A stretch of 64,000 nt of DNA, from the NCBI RefSeq assembly GCF_022201045.2, contig NC_068563.1:28369001-28433000 (forward strand), read 5' to 3'. Source of the DNA: Citrus sinensis. Lineage: Eukaryota > Streptophyta > Magnoliopsida > Sapindales > Rutaceae. How positions within the stretch are numbered: the stretch's first letter is position 1; each line of letters begins with the position of its first letter. Position numbers and translations under genes: made by a program. Shown here piece by piece: positions 29,341 to 42,800 of this stretch. The notes beneath the pieces are model-generated. The model was not told the DNA's origin and ran no database searches. It saw only the letters and a program-made list of their open reading frames with translations.

Positions 29341-30245
29341 CAATTTAGTTAGTGGTGGATAAATCAGATTTCGATTCTTATTGTTCAGTTTTGGTTTGAG
29401 TTACAATCTATTTAGTTGAATGAATCCAAGTTCGAACAATAAACCTAAACCGAGCTGAACTATATTTAATTCGATTTGATTCGATTCATGTTACAAATTC
29501 GGGGAACTGTACAAATTTTAAATTTTTCTGGGGTTATAACAAAATTGAACCAACACACACAACAAAATCAATATAAAAACCAAAATATCATCATTTTAAA
29601 AGTAATGAACCAAGAAGTCTATTCATTTCTCATCATCCATCGTACAATTTACACTTAATGAACATAGAAATAAAACCAAAACTATGTTTACCATATCAAT
29701 GGATGACAGCAGCAAAGAAGACTTAACAGTGGCGACAGACATTAAGTGTGATGGACGAACGACGGGCGTATGCGGCCTGCGAGGGGAACTGGACGGACGG
29801 AGTACGAGTGGTGAGTGGCGAATCTAGTGACAATGTGCAACAGCTTGCGATGCCGATGGGAATTGGTCTGGATGGCGACGCCCTGCATGGTTTGCACTTA
29901 GGTCTTAGATGTGTGAGTCGAGCTGTTTGGCACTTTGGGTTTCGAAGAACGATTACGAATTTGTGTTTTGGTGAATTTGGGATCTTCCATTATTGTTTGG
30001 TTGTTGTAAAAATGAAGATAATGATGAAGTGCAGTGATGAAAATACAATATTGTATCAGTATTATGAGTTAACGTGAAAGGTTTTATTTTATTTTTTAAA
30101 GAATTTCTTTTAATTTAAACTTATAAACGAATTGGATTATCAATTCGGTTAGGTTTTAACCCGAACCAAATTTTGATCCGATCGATTTTTTTATTTCAAC
30201 CTGTATAGATTTTGAGGGTGAACTCAAATCGAATGCTTACCCCCT
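29341..30245. repeat. Probable non-autonomous transposon remnant with GC-rich core
   Basis: The outer parts are rich in the GAACC/GGTTC and TTCGATT words typical of dispersed plant repeats, pointing inward from both ends (left TAGTGGTGGATAAATCAG; right end reversed TAGGGGGTAAGCATTCG). The centre (29745-29960) is GC-rich and holds an open frame of 109 residues that resembles nothing I know. A hAT- or Mutator-type non-autonomous element is the likeliest reading. The ends match only loosely and no clear target duplication was seen. Confidence 0.35.
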
Positions 30246-32355
30246 ACATTTTGTTGTTGTTTATATCTAGAAGCATGAACTAAGGATATTAGTGGCATTT
30301 TAACTTATGAAAAGAATTACACTTAAAATATTTTGATAAGAGATGTTTGGTTTATATTTTATCGTTTGTCTTTGTAGTTATGGAGTGTAGATACTTGACA
30401 GTAGACATCTTTAATTGAAACTGAATAACAATTTAACAATAAGTGGAGCTTTTAACACCTCTTAGAAATCTTTATAATACCCTTTTCGAATTTTATTTCC
30501 TAAAATACCCCCAACTTAATTTATAAAATATTAACTCGTAAATTAAAATCAATCATACTTGTCATTAAATTTCACCTCGAAAAGAGTATTTCTTTTAGTT
30601 TTTATTTAAAAATGTATACGAATCCTCAACTATTAAATTATTTTTTATAGAATTAAATAATTTAATTCTTGTTACATAATTTCTATCTTCATAGTTCTTA
30701 ATTCTTGGAAGTTTCTCAAAAATAAATATTTTCAATTAAAAGTTAAAATATAGATATAAATTATGAAATGGGATGGGTAAAAAAATTGTTAAAAGAATAA
30801 TTTATTTAGGTATTTAATTAAAATTTTCATTCAAGGAAAAAAAAGAATAATTTTATGGATGGTTTAAGTAACTTCAATTAAAGAGAGGTTTTATAAAATT
30901 TAAGAGGGTGTAAAAGGCATATCGGTTGACAATACTTAAGAAGCTTTAATTGAGTAAAATTATAATTCACACAAACTGAATGGCATGGGCATGGGGGATT
31001 TTCGAGTGCATAGATAGGGGACATTCAGAAAAAATTAAATACAACCCTCGAAATGAAAAGAACAGCCCAAGCCGAACAATCCGGTGCGTACAAGTATCAA
31101 GAATGAGCAAGATTATACCTTCGGCTTCGTATACTCATATCAGTTGTCATAAATTTACCTGCGAATAATGAAGAGAATATGAAGTATCAAAGCAACTGAG
31201 ATTTTGGTTGCATTATAAAATTAAACGTTAAAAAATTAAGCGTTAAAATCATACTATTTTAAAGGTTTTTTCAGATTTTTCTGTATTTTAAAATCTTGAA
31301 TTATAAATTCTCTCTCTCATATATATATATATATATGTGTGTGCGCGCGCGCGCGCGCGTTTGCAGCATAAATGCTCGCTAAAACATATCCAGCCGTTGA
31401 TTTTGACGGTACTCCCTAAGTCTTTGCTTTCTAATTACTTAAACCATAGCAAATTAAAATTAAAGGCTTAATTCCATATCAATGTGCCGAGTTGTCAGCT
31501 AGAATTTACCCAATCAATAATGAGAATATCAACGCAATTGAGATTCGAGATCTTTATCAATCACCATTGTATTAATCGCGGTGTTTCAAAATTTTTATAA
31601 TACATAAAATCCGTTGACTGCCTTTGCTCATCGAAAGTCACCAGCTGCTGGCGCTGACTTTGTCTACTCTTTTCAGTCTTTTCTTTTCCAATACTAATAC
31701 CACAGCAAGATTAAAAAAAAAGGGGCTTAATAATTTGCCATATGATGATATATGTTGACTTTTCTAGGGAAGCAGCAATGCAAGGGCAAGGAAAATTTCG
31801 GACAGATTTAAATTGGAATAACCTCAACCTCAAGCCACAGAATTTGGCAAATCATATGCACATTAAATTGTGATACCGCCATCGTTGAGTTTATAGGAAT
31901 ATAATTATGCAGGCTCCTTAATTCAAGATAAATATATAATGCCTCATCAAGTGGCTTTATCTCCTATTACTATGATTTAATGAACCTTTGAATTGATGAA
32001 CCAAGACCAACATTACTTCCCCCACATAAAAACCAGGCTTGGTTTACCAACAAAGCAATAAGGGTTTTTTTTTTTGCCTAAATTTTATAAACTTAATTTT
32101 AAGATCCATTAGATAGAGAGAGAGAGAAAAAAAAAGTAAAATACACATAAATTGCGATGCCCCATCATAGCATTAATTGGAAGAATTATTTTAATAATAG
32201 AATGATTAGCAATGAATTTTCTCAAGTAATTGACTGGTAATTAATACTATAAACTAATGAACCAAGACCAATATTAACCCACATAAAACCTCTTCACCAA
32301 TGCACTGGCATTTGCAAGCAAAGATAACTAAATGCATGCATGAGGCCAGAAAAAC
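30246..32355. other. Intergenic
   Basis: AT-rich sequence without a supported gene. It holds the alternating purine-pyrimidine tract at 31319-31360. Its right end is the promoter region of the malectin-like gene, with scattered TTGAC/GTCAA words. Confidence 0.55.
31319..31360. repeat. Composite AT-GT-GC alternating microsatellite
   Basis: This is a 42-bp perfectly alternating purine-pyrimidine run. It starts as (AT)n, passes through (GT)n and ends as (GC)n. The GC part is known to favour Z-DNA. Confidence 0.9.
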
Positions 32356-32358
32356 CCC

Positions 32359-32372
32359 TTGACCAAGTCAAA
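32359..32372 (+). promoter_or_regulatory. Inverted W-box pair
   Basis: TTGAC at 32359-32363 and GTCAA at 32368-32372 form an inverted pair of WRKY-type W-box cores, about 85-97 bp upstream of the ATG at 32456. More TTGAC cores occur further upstream (for example near 31755). This suggests defence-type control, by inference. Confidence 0.4.
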
Positions 32373-32455
32373 GTCCACGCTCCAATTCCAATATATGAAT
32401 GTCAAAAGCCTCAAGTCTCTTGTTGCTTCCCCATCTTACTCCCTAGGCCACAATA

Positions 32456-35230
32456 ATGGCAAATTCTTCCCTTGTTCTCATTATCTTAACTCTTTTTATT
32501 TTATCGGCATCGGCACAAGGTGAGTTTTGCATTTTATTATTGATCCTTTTTGAAGTGTAACATGTAACTTCTATTTTCAATTTATGCTACGTTGTTAATT
32601 GCAGTATTCGTGAGCATTGATTGCGGGGCATCCGGGAGCTACAAGGATGAAAATTCTATCGCGTGGATAGGAGATGATGATCTTATTCAAAATGGTGAGA
32701 GCAAAGTTGTGCAATCAGGCAATGCATTATCTGATGATCATGTGATGAGCAGTCTTAGGGTTTTTTCAACAAGGAAAAAAAATTGTTACACTATCTTAGC
32801 CAGCAAGGGAGGACAAGTCCTTGTTCGCGCAAGCTTTAACTATGGAAATTACGACAAAAAATCATCTCCCCCTTCGTTTGATCTCCATTTTGATGGCAAC
32901 TTGTGGGCAACAGTCAAGACTTCTAGTGAAGGTCTCGTTTACTACGAAGCAATATACGTCGTAAAGGGTGACTCAATAAGTGTTTGCGTTGCTCAGACAA
33001 ACCCGAACCAGCTTCCATTTATATCAGCAATTGAGGTCCGGAGTTTGGGCTCACACATGTACAGCCATGTTGATGCAGCTTATGCTTTGTTTTTGAGAAG
33101 TAGGACAGCTTACGGAGCCAATGGCACTATCAGGTATGGTTATGTATACTTAACAACCAGTGATTATGCTACACAACAATTGTGGATTAAAAAGCCAGGC
33201 GCAACGCAGTCCACCCCTTTTGATTTTGCAGGTATTCAGACGATGGTTATGATCGAATATGGAATCCAGCAGTGATAGGAAGTGGACTAAATATGGTCAC
33301 AAGCGATGCATTATTCATTGATGTTAACGTAGAAGATGAACCTCCACAAGCTGTGATGCAAAATGCAATTACAGCTTCCACCGCATCTCAATCCATAGCT
33401 CTAGGCACCAATTTTCCAACCGAAAAAGTTCCTATATACATCACCATGTACTTCTCCGAGGTAACTGAGCTTGATTCAACTCAAAAGAGAGCCTTTCAGT
33501 TTCGCATAAACAATAAGCCTGACTCGGACACCATTGTTCCTCCGTATGGAAAAGTGACCGAATTGTACGTTAGCAACATGAGTGCTTCATCAAACACCTC
33601 GTTCTCTCTGGTTGCTACTGCGGATTCAACGCTGCCTCCTCTCATAAATGCCATGGAAGTTTTTACTGTTAGTGATCAACTAGCAGATGGAACTAATAGT
33701 AAAGACGGTTGGTATCAAGTTTCTAATAATTAGTCTTTTATGTCAAGTATGGATCATTATAGCAAATTAAAAACTACTTATTAATTTCTTACATATGCGA
33801 TATTTTTAGTGGAAGGATTAGCTGCGTTTCAAAATCAATTCGATACATTACAGGATTGGGGTGGTGACCCGTGTCTCCCATCACCTTATTCTTGGGATTG
33901 GATCAATTGTAGCGCTGATGCCACTCCTCGAGTGACAGCACTGTACGTATAGCTTATACTTTCTAATCAAACTTAAACAATGCTTGATTATTTTCATGAT
34001 TTAAATACATAATGAATAATTTAGTTGTTTGCTCTTATTCTGTAAGTTTTTGGAATTTTCAGGTATCTCAGGAGCTTTGATCTCTCAGGGCCACTTCCTG
34101 ACTTCAGTTCCATGGATGCTCTGGAGATAATGTGAGTTCAAAAAATAAAGTTAAAATTGCAAATAAATTAACTTTTATGACTGTATATATACACCTACAT
34201 AGTACACAATATTTGTTACATTCTCTAACATTTTTTTTTTCAAATTCTTATGCAGAGATTTGCACAATAATAGCTTCAATGGAGCTATACCAGATTTCCT
34301 CGGAAACTTACCAAGTCTCAAAGAATTGTAAGATATTCACTCAAATTAATGAAATTTATTCTCTTGTATTTACTTGGAAGCCAAGCTACTGAACTAGACA
34401 ATCCATTTTCTTCATCTTACGTAGGAATTTGGCAGATAATAAATTCAGTGGACCCGTACCCTCCTCCTTATCAAAGAATAACAAGTTAAAACTAGTGTAA
34501 GTTTATTACATATATTCAACTCTTAATTAACTTGATCTCTTTATTTCTTGGATATCCACATAATCAATGACCATACAGTATTTGACAAGTATGTAATTCT
34601 ATCGGATAACAGTGTGTCGGGAAATCCCGACTTGTGTGTGACGGGCAAGTCGTGTACTCAGACAACCGCCGGCGACAGTACTCCAGTTGCTGGAGGCGGA
34701 AAAAAGAAGAGCAGCAAGCTACCTGTAATACTTGGAACTTCAATTCCAGGATTCTTCGTCTTCTGGGGTATTGTGGGACTTGTGGCTGTCTTGCACCATC
34801 GAAGGAAATCACCAGCTATTCCTGCACATGGTTCAGGTAATTAGCATTAATCAAAACTGGTAATTTTTGCAATCACAATAGGCTGCTGGGACCAATCTAG
34901 ACCATTTCACCGTGTGCACGCTCCGTCCATATGTTAATTAGCATATAAAAATACTCGGTTGATATTTATAAAAATGTTTTCTCTCTTCTTAATTGCTATA
35001 ATCTCAGCGCATGAATTGAGATTTGTTTGCTTAACTTGTTTTATTGCTATATTATGGGACAAGGTGGCACTCCACACGGAGGGGCGACTAATACCAATAT
35101 GGCGGATAAAATCGGTCAAGCTGTGATGAATGAGATCAAAGTCAACATCCAGGAGCAAGTAACTTCAGAGATCAGCGATTACGTGCATCAGACGGTACAA
35201 AATGACCAACAAGATGGCAGGAACGCTTGA
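32456..35230 (+). CDS. Malectin-like/LRR receptor-like protein without kinase
   Basis: A predicted single-pass membrane or secretory protein of 601 residues from nine exons in phase: 32456-32519, 32605-33133, 33232-33707, 33810-33942, 34063-34131, 34256-34327, 34425-34496, 34613-34836 and 35064-35230. All introns are GT-AG. It has a signal peptide (1-20), a malectin-like di-glucose-binding region (about 22-370; SIDCGASGSY, NYGNYD, RIWNP, LPPLINAMEVF), WGGDPC (plant LRR cap), about three LRRs (400-472), and a transmembrane helix (about 507-531). A short cytosolic tail ends QQDGRNA. The LRR exons of 69, 72 and 72 bp match the class I LRR-RLK gene plan. No kinase follows, either in the last exon or in the next 2 kb. 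The ninth exon instead gives a polar, helix-prone tail (IGQAVMNEIKVNIQEQVTSE). A receptor-like protein, or a truncated RLK with a new end, are the alternatives. Its ligand is unknown. Confidence 0.88.
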
Positions 35231-37548
35231 TTGATTCTCTCTCCAGCTAGTTATTGTCTTGGATGAAAATTTGTAGCAACCTTGGTTTTAATCCACAATT
35301 TAATTTAATGTATTGATTTCTGTTCAAGTTTATAATATATTGCTCACAACTTTCGTCAACTTTCGAGGTAGATGTTTAAGGTTAGTGATTCAAACTAAAT
35401 CACTAATAAATAAGTTCCATGTTTTGATTCATAATTTTTTATTATTTAAGAATAATATAATTGGTAATTAAATTTTATATCCACCTTTATGATCCAACTA
35501 GTTCATTAATACTCGGAACCTCAATTTTCAATCAATTTTTCTTTTTCTTTTTTTTTCCCCCCTTTGAATTCTTTAGTTGAGAATGGATATGAAGGAGAGT
35601 ATAATCGGAGAGTCCTTGTCCTTTTATATTGTGGTTTCTTTTCAAATCGAAGCCTTGATGTTCAAATCGGAAATGTCGCACGGCACAGGGTATCAATGGG
35701 ACAGGCTGCGGGTCCCCGGGGTTGAATTTTAAGGGCAAATTGATGAAGTAGGCAATGGACCCATGGATTGTGGGTGATGTGATGCAGGTCCAACTGTGAT
35801 GACTGATGAATATTAGTAAGGTCAAGATCCTGACCGACCATAAGAGTCTGCAAATCAAGCGGATCATCGTCGGCGGGCTCATGATTCATGAAAGCCACTA
35901 TGATAACAGCAACACTTGAGGCCCTCTCTCCTCGTGTCTGTTTCTCTTATGCTCTCTCTCCCTTATTGTAGTCATGTTTTGTCTGTGAAATTTTGGCAAT
36001 CTACTTTTCAGTGTTGGCTTTTATTTCGTCAGGCGGTGAGTTCAATAATTTTGTTGCAGCCAAGTTCAACTAACAGAATATTTAGCCATAAATAAATGAA
36101 ATAATATTATTATCATCTACTCGTTTTTATTTTTTAATTTAAAACCCCCTCCCATTATTGAGTCTTGGAGTATAATTAAGGTCAGTTTGATTATGATGTA
36201 ATTTTTAAAACAATTGTTGTTCTCTATGAGGTGTAAATAATTTAGCTGTGAATATAATTAATTAAATGTTTAGTAAACTTTACTTTTAAAAGTGTTATGA
36301 ATTTTAAAAACAGTCGTATGTATTTAGCAAATCTTATTGTTAAACTGGCGTAAGAATATAAACGATTGAACTACACACAATTAAAAATTTATAAATATGT
36401 ATATAAAATATTTTCTTTACTTTGTACATATAATAATTGACAACGAAGTAAATATTTTAAATTATTAATTTTAGTTTTTATTATCTCAATATAATTAATA
36501 ATAATGATAATCTCTTTAAAGTTAAAGTTTTATTTCTTAATTAACAAGGAAAATTTTAAATTTTTATAATATATATAAGGACATATAGGAAATTGTATTA
36601 AGTATAAAAATAATTTTTAAAATTAGATTTTGAAAAACTATTTCTTCCCAACTTTTTAAAATCTATTGTAGGATGGAGTAATTTTGACTTCTAAAAAAAT
36701 TTATCAGACACTAAAAATTAATTCTTAATATTTACCATCATAATCACACGTAGAAGATTACCCATTTATAACTAATTTATTGTCTTAACTCGTTGATTAC
36801 TCTATCACTAAATCTATATGAATATAGAGCGAGACATTCTCTTATTTTATATTGGAGCAATTTTTTTCCCTCAAGATCATAACTACTCGTTATTATTTAC
36901 TCTTTGAACTCACGATTTCCATCAATTGACCTTTGAAATAGTCTTAAAGAATCATGCTTTTAGTTACTGATTTTTATAAATCAGTTTGAGTTTCATTTAT
37001 TTACCAATTTCCTTTAGATTTCTTCTTCAAATTTAACACTACTTTGACACAAAAACAGTTGCCGATGCATGGCATTGGTACATAATCTCTCGGGTCTCCT
37101 CCAGAGTGGGCAGTGAACTGGGCCTCAAATATTTTTTGTTAGCAAATTTTTTAATTTACTCTAAACTTCAAAAATTCAAAATAATTTTTCTTGGATAAAA
37201 TCATAGAATCTACCATAATAAACTACAACCAATATAACTCAAAACGACACGGTCCATTTGCCATCTCTAACTATGCCATAAGCCTATTAGTGTTTTGTAT
37301 TATTGAATTTTACTTTTAAAAAATGCTATTCATCTAAAAAAGTTCTCAAAAATAAATTTTCTTATTGAATTTCTAAAGAGATATATTTTTATTTTTTTTT
37401 AAATTAAAATTTTATTTAATAATATACTTGTGAGTGCCATCAAATTTAGATCATAAAATCTTTTATCTTAAAAATAAGAGATAAGCTTAATGTTAAAAAT
37501 AATATAACGTGATTGAAAATATTTTGTTAAAAAATATAAAATTTAGAG
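35231..37548. other. Intergenic, very AT-rich
   Basis: No gene is supported. Open frames on the minus strand at 35532-35898 have no family motif. The remainder is A/T-rich and monotonous up to the inverted-repeat element. Confidence 0.55.
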
Positions 37549-38325
37549 AAATTATCAGCCATATACCTTTAAATGACACCCGTATCAAACGTGTGTGAAC
37601 ACTTTTCAAGTGTATCACTCGTATACCTTAAGTTGACAAAACACCTCTGCCGTCCACCAATCCGTTAACTTCCGTTAAAAAGTTAACAGAATTGTGGTAA
37701 ATTGACTATTTTGCCCTTAAAATTTAAAATGAGGTAAAAAGATAAATTTATCCCAAAAATTAATGTAAATTTTCAATACACAATTTTTTATTTTTTTATT
37801 AACAATACATTTTTTTATTAAAAAAATGAATTATTAATGGTGCATATTATTAATAATTATCCATAAAAAATATACATATTATACCATAAAAAATTATTAA
37901 CAACATATTATTTACAATTATACATATTATACCATAAAAATTTCCAATTGGAGCTTGGAGGAGTAGATCTCCAAAAATTTAGGTTAAATTTTGGAAAAGT
38001 ATATTCGATTGTAAAGTATTTTTTTTTAGCAATTATTAACAATTATCCGATAAATGGGATGATATGTCATTTTTATCAATATATATCATATGACATGTTA
38101 TTGTTTACTAGGTAAATATGATGACATATCGTTTTTTTTAATCAAAGTTTCGTCAATCTTAAAATACTAGATTACCCTTATGATATCAGCGCTTGCAAAC
38201 GGAAGTTAACGGATTGGTAGATGACGGAGATGTTTTGTCAACTTAGAATATACGAGTGATACACTTAAAAAGTGTTCACACACGTTTGATACAAGTATCA
38301 TTTAAGGGTATATGGCTGATAATTT
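37549..38325. mobile_element. Non-autonomous DNA transposon with long terminal inverted repeats (Mutator-like)
   Basis: The left end (37549-37676) and the right end (38198-38325) are inverted copies about 128 bp long and near 90% identical, starting AAATTATCAGCCATATACC. Shared inner landmarks are ATCAAACGTGTGTGAACACT and CCAATCCGTTAACTTCCGTT. The 520-bp centre is AT-rich and has no coding capacity. Long TIRs suggest a Mutator-type MITE. I saw no clear 9-bp target duplication, so the family is an inference. Confidence 0.8.
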
Positions 38326-38640
38326 TTCTTAATTAATTGATTTTTAAGTTTAGGAATTCATTTAAAAGTAAAAAAAAAATTTCTTAAAAATTGTTTTTTT
38401 TTTTTTCAAAAGAGTTTTCAAACTTTTACAAAACTTTAATAAAATCAAAATTGCTAGAAAATAAGAATATAAAATAATGTGAAGTCCACACATCCATTGG
38501 TGACAAAATGGCCACACCAGAACGGGCTAATCACGCATCGCCACATACGATCTCTTCCCACTCATCCATCTATCGTATTCGTACTTATCATCGAACAAAA
38601 AAAAGAAAAAAGAAAAAAGAAAAAAGCTTTTTATTTGCTC
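38326..38640. other. Upstream region of VIP2/NOT2
   Basis: A short AT-rich spacer followed by a mixed-composition promoter region (38480-38640). Transcription probably starts near 38640, just after an A-rich tract. Confidence 0.45.
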
Positions 38641-39831
38641 TGTGACTCCGCTGCGTCGTCTCTTTCTCTCTCTCCTCCTTCCTTTCGATTTAGGGCACAC
38701 AAACAAAAACTCGTTTCCTTTGACTCAGTGCTTATAAAGATCTCTGATCTGCGCTCCCTCCCTCAGGTACTCTTTAATATTTCCCTTTGGTTGAGTCCGA
38801 GTTCACTTCCTCTTTTACGATCCCATCGCGTCCCCTTTTCGCCAACTTATAACTGTTTTCCCGTTCGTAATTAATCGCGATTTTAGGATTTAGGGTTTAA
38901 CGGCTATCTACTTTGATGTGATAGTATTAGGTTTTGGTTTGTTGGCATTTTAACTTTCATTTCTTTTTTTTTTTTTAATTTGTTACACGTTGTTGAAATG
39001 CATACTGAAGTGATTTATATACTATCTGTTTTTTTGTTTATTTTTTATTTTTACTTTTGATAAAGTTTAATTCAAGATTTTGATTTATTTAATTATTTTT
39101 CGGTCATCAAATAAGTGATTAGTTAGTGGAAAGCATAATTAGTTCCCTTAGCATATTATTTAACATTACATTTTCTAGGTTGCATTGAGCATTTGGGATT
39201 AGAGACAGTTGTTTAGAACAGCTTATGTGTCTTTGTAGCATGCATTTCATTAGAAGTAAAGTTTGGTGGATTTTTTCTTAGCTTCATTATTCTGTTTTAG
39301 GGTTCATTTTATGGGTCCTTCTCATGCCCCGCTTTTTTTTCATTGAAGATGTTTAGGGTTTTTGACCAACCTCTTATTAATATTGAATACTGTACATTGA
39401 AATGAGGCATGAGAGATAACAGGACTCTTTAGTTCATGTTTGCATGCAGTCTTCTTTTCTTTTTCACGTACATTATTCTTGGATTTTTTCAAAATCTTGT
39501 TATACTCAAAAAGTAAATGGTAGAAAATCTTGATATAAGTCCTAAAATGCTCGCACATTTCTTTTTGTTTGGAAATCACTGAAAACTTTTATACTTAAAT
39601 TTTGATGTTTATTGTAATTGTTTTTGGTGTCTTTCTGTTTGTTGCTTGCTGTGTTTGGGTCTCAATTTTGCTCTTTTGGGTTTAGTCTCTTACATACTGT
39701 TGTATTTTTCAGGCTTTTAGTTGTAAATTCGCTGGGATCAAATCAGCATTGTATCTATTGAATTTCAAGACACAGAAGGGCTGCTTCTCTGCAAGGAATG
39801 ATTTTTTGCATGAACTTTTGACACTCTTGCA

Positions 39832-42800
39832 ATGTCGGGTTTACTTAATGTATTGTCACTTAACTTGGAAGCTGTAGGACTATCATATCTGTCCAGTTGT
39901 GGAACTCTCTGTTATGCTACTTTGCTTATTTTAAACTAGTTGCATGCATTTCACTTCCTGTATATAATACATGGAATATTCTTTAATTTTGAGATAAATG
40001 ATGTGTGATGTAGATAGACCATTGAGTTGTTCCTTTTTTCTAATTCGCGAGACCTGACATGCAATCATGTAGTTTTGTTTTTAGTTTTTCAATGTGAATT
40101 ATTTGCTGTATAAACCAGTGATATATCATGCCTATGTTTTTTATTTGACATAAGCAGGTCTAAAGTAACATATCGTGAAGTTTGGGATTTTGTAATTGTT
40201 TGATGCTGGGAATATCTTGAGTCTGTTTTGTTATAGGAACTGTCTGACTGATTATCACATTTGTTTTGGATAAAAAAGAATATTAGAAATTTTTTATCCA
40301 ACTATCACGTTTGCATAATTGCATATATGAATGAATTACAAGTATTATGTAGTTGCATACATGAATGAATTACAAGTATTACATTTTGAAAATTATTTCT
40401 GCTACTTTGTAATTTATGCATAATTTGTTATGAGTATTTTGCAAGTTTTTCTTCGTTATGATAATTCATGTATTTTTATTATTTGATTTTTTGGTGATAC
40501 AAATGTAGTCATTTTTTTTTCTGAGTTTTGTCTGCTACTTAAGTAAATTACGACATGTTTTAAACAGCAATCTTCCCTCAACGGGTCGGCTTCGAATATT
40601 CCGGACGGCACTGGGCGATCTTTTGCTACATCTTTCTCTGGACAGTCTGGTGCGGCTTCTCCTGGTTTCCATCACAATGGTAAGGTAGCTGTTGCTGGTG
40701 TTCCCCTAACTTGTGTTATTTTGAGATTAATTTAATTGAAAGACTTCTTTTGCAGGAACTATTCAAGGACTTCATAACATTCATGGGAGCTTTAATGTGG
40801 CCCCAATGCAGGGTACACTTGCATCAAGGAATTCAACAATAAATAACGTGCCAACTGGTGGGGTTCAACAACCTACTGGAAGCCTTTCTAGTGGAAGATT
40901 TGCATCAAACAACCTTCCTGTCGCTCTCTCTCAGGTACTAGTGGTTTACACACTAATGATGGATGTGATTTGTTATGATTGGCAACAATGAAGTTTACTG
41001 TTTGTTCTATGTTCTTGCCATGTGTGTGCATGTTGTTGTTTTGTGGCTTGTGCTTACTTTTGTTTCAACTTCCTTTTGCAGTTATCTCATGGAAGCTCCC
41101 ATGGACACTCAGGAGTCGCAAACAGAGGAGGTATAAGTGTTGTTGGAAATCCTGGATTTAGTAGTAACACAAATGGAGTTGGTGGATCTATTCCGGGGAT
41201 TCTTCCAACATCTGCGGCAATTGGTAACCGTAATCTTGGTCAAGGAATGGGAGTTTCCCCAATTTTGGGAAATGCAGGTCCTCGGATAACAAGTTCAATG
41301 GGAAATATGGTTGGTGGAGGCAACATTGGAAGGAGCATGGGTTCTGGTGGGGGTTTATCTGTGCCTAGTGGTCTTGCATCTCGTTTAAATCTAACTGCGA
41401 ATAGTGGATCTGGAAGTCTAAATGTGCAAGGACAAAATAGATTGATGAGTGGCGTACTTCCTCAAGGTATATTGCCTTGAAGTTTTCATTCATATTTGTT
41501 GGTAGGAGTAAATGTTCTATTCTACTGCTGGCTTGTGCTATTTAATATGTTGTGAGTCACTTATCTGTCTGAATTTTGTGCTGAATAGCTGGTGCTGGGT
41601 TGGTATTAGTTTTGAAAATTATTTTAAAAGGGTAAGAAAAAAAAAGAAATCACATCCTGATGATATATTTTCTAAATTCAGTTGTTGCCCTTTGAAAAGA
41701 ATTAGAATTCTTTTGTTGGCTTTCATGGAAGATACCCACCACCTCAAGATTTGGCTGGGTGCGGAAGTGCTTAGTTGTTTATTATTAGTTTTCCTTGTTA
41801 GCTTGTTGTAAATGCATATTTATTTCAATTGTTTTGCTACTTTTTTTCCTCTAAATGTTTTATTGTTGTGAATGTAATGCATATTTACCAGTGTAGCTAT
41901 GTTTGATAGTGTGAATGATGTATTCCTTATCCAGGATCTCCACAGGTAATTTCTATGCTAGGAAACTCTTATCCTACTGCTGGTGGTCCACTTTCCCAAA
42001 GTCATGTGAATAATCTCAGCTCTATGGGAATGTTGAACGATGTCAACTCTAATGACAGTTCCCCTTTTGACATAAACAATGATTTCCCTCAGTTGACTAG
42101 TCGTCCTAGTTCAGCTGGTGGGCCTCAAGGACAATTGGGTAATTAAAGATAGATCTTGCACTTTGCTCTCTGATTGTTTTTTTTATCCCCTCATTCCTGC
42201 TGCTGGAGATATAATTTGAAGAGAATGTTGCAGGTTCTCTACGAAAACAAGGTCTTGGAGTTAGCCCTATTGTTCAACAAAACCAAGAGTTTAGCATACA
42301 AAATGAAGATTTTCCAGCTTTGCCTGGATATAAAGGTGCATAGTTGTTCTTTTGAGCAGCCAGATGAGATTATTTGTCCTACTTTATAGTGAAGGGTTTT
42401 GTTTTGTTTTGTTTTTTTGTTTTTTTTTTAATTCCCAGTGGAAACTTCTGAACTTAAATAAGGACATTATCTAGTTCTAGCCTGATGGTCCATTGATACT
42501 AATTGACATGCTCCATCTTTTAAATAGGACATTATGGATATGACATTATCAATCTTCGTATTATTCAGCTTTTTCTTTTGGTCAATGGCCATGTATCAAA
42601 AGAAATTTTTAATATTGTGCACGGTTTCAACATGACAGTCCTTGATGTCTGGTATCATTTTTACATCTTAGCTTTTCTGTAGATTTGCTGATGGATAAAA
42701 CTTTTGCATGCTTAATATGTTAATACTATGCATGTATATTTTGAGCACTGATGGCTGGAAGTTATTACACTGATTTTGCCTAGAACTGTTAATTAGTCTC

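Noticed and set aside
30980-31168. Small frame of 62 residues
   Set aside because: No motif or context; within chance expectation.
35532-35898. Overlapping minus-strand frames (116 and 78 residues)
   Set aside because: Neither resembles a known protein; the longer ends in a poly-Lys run from an A-rich tract. Possible noncoding RNA or relic, but unsupported.
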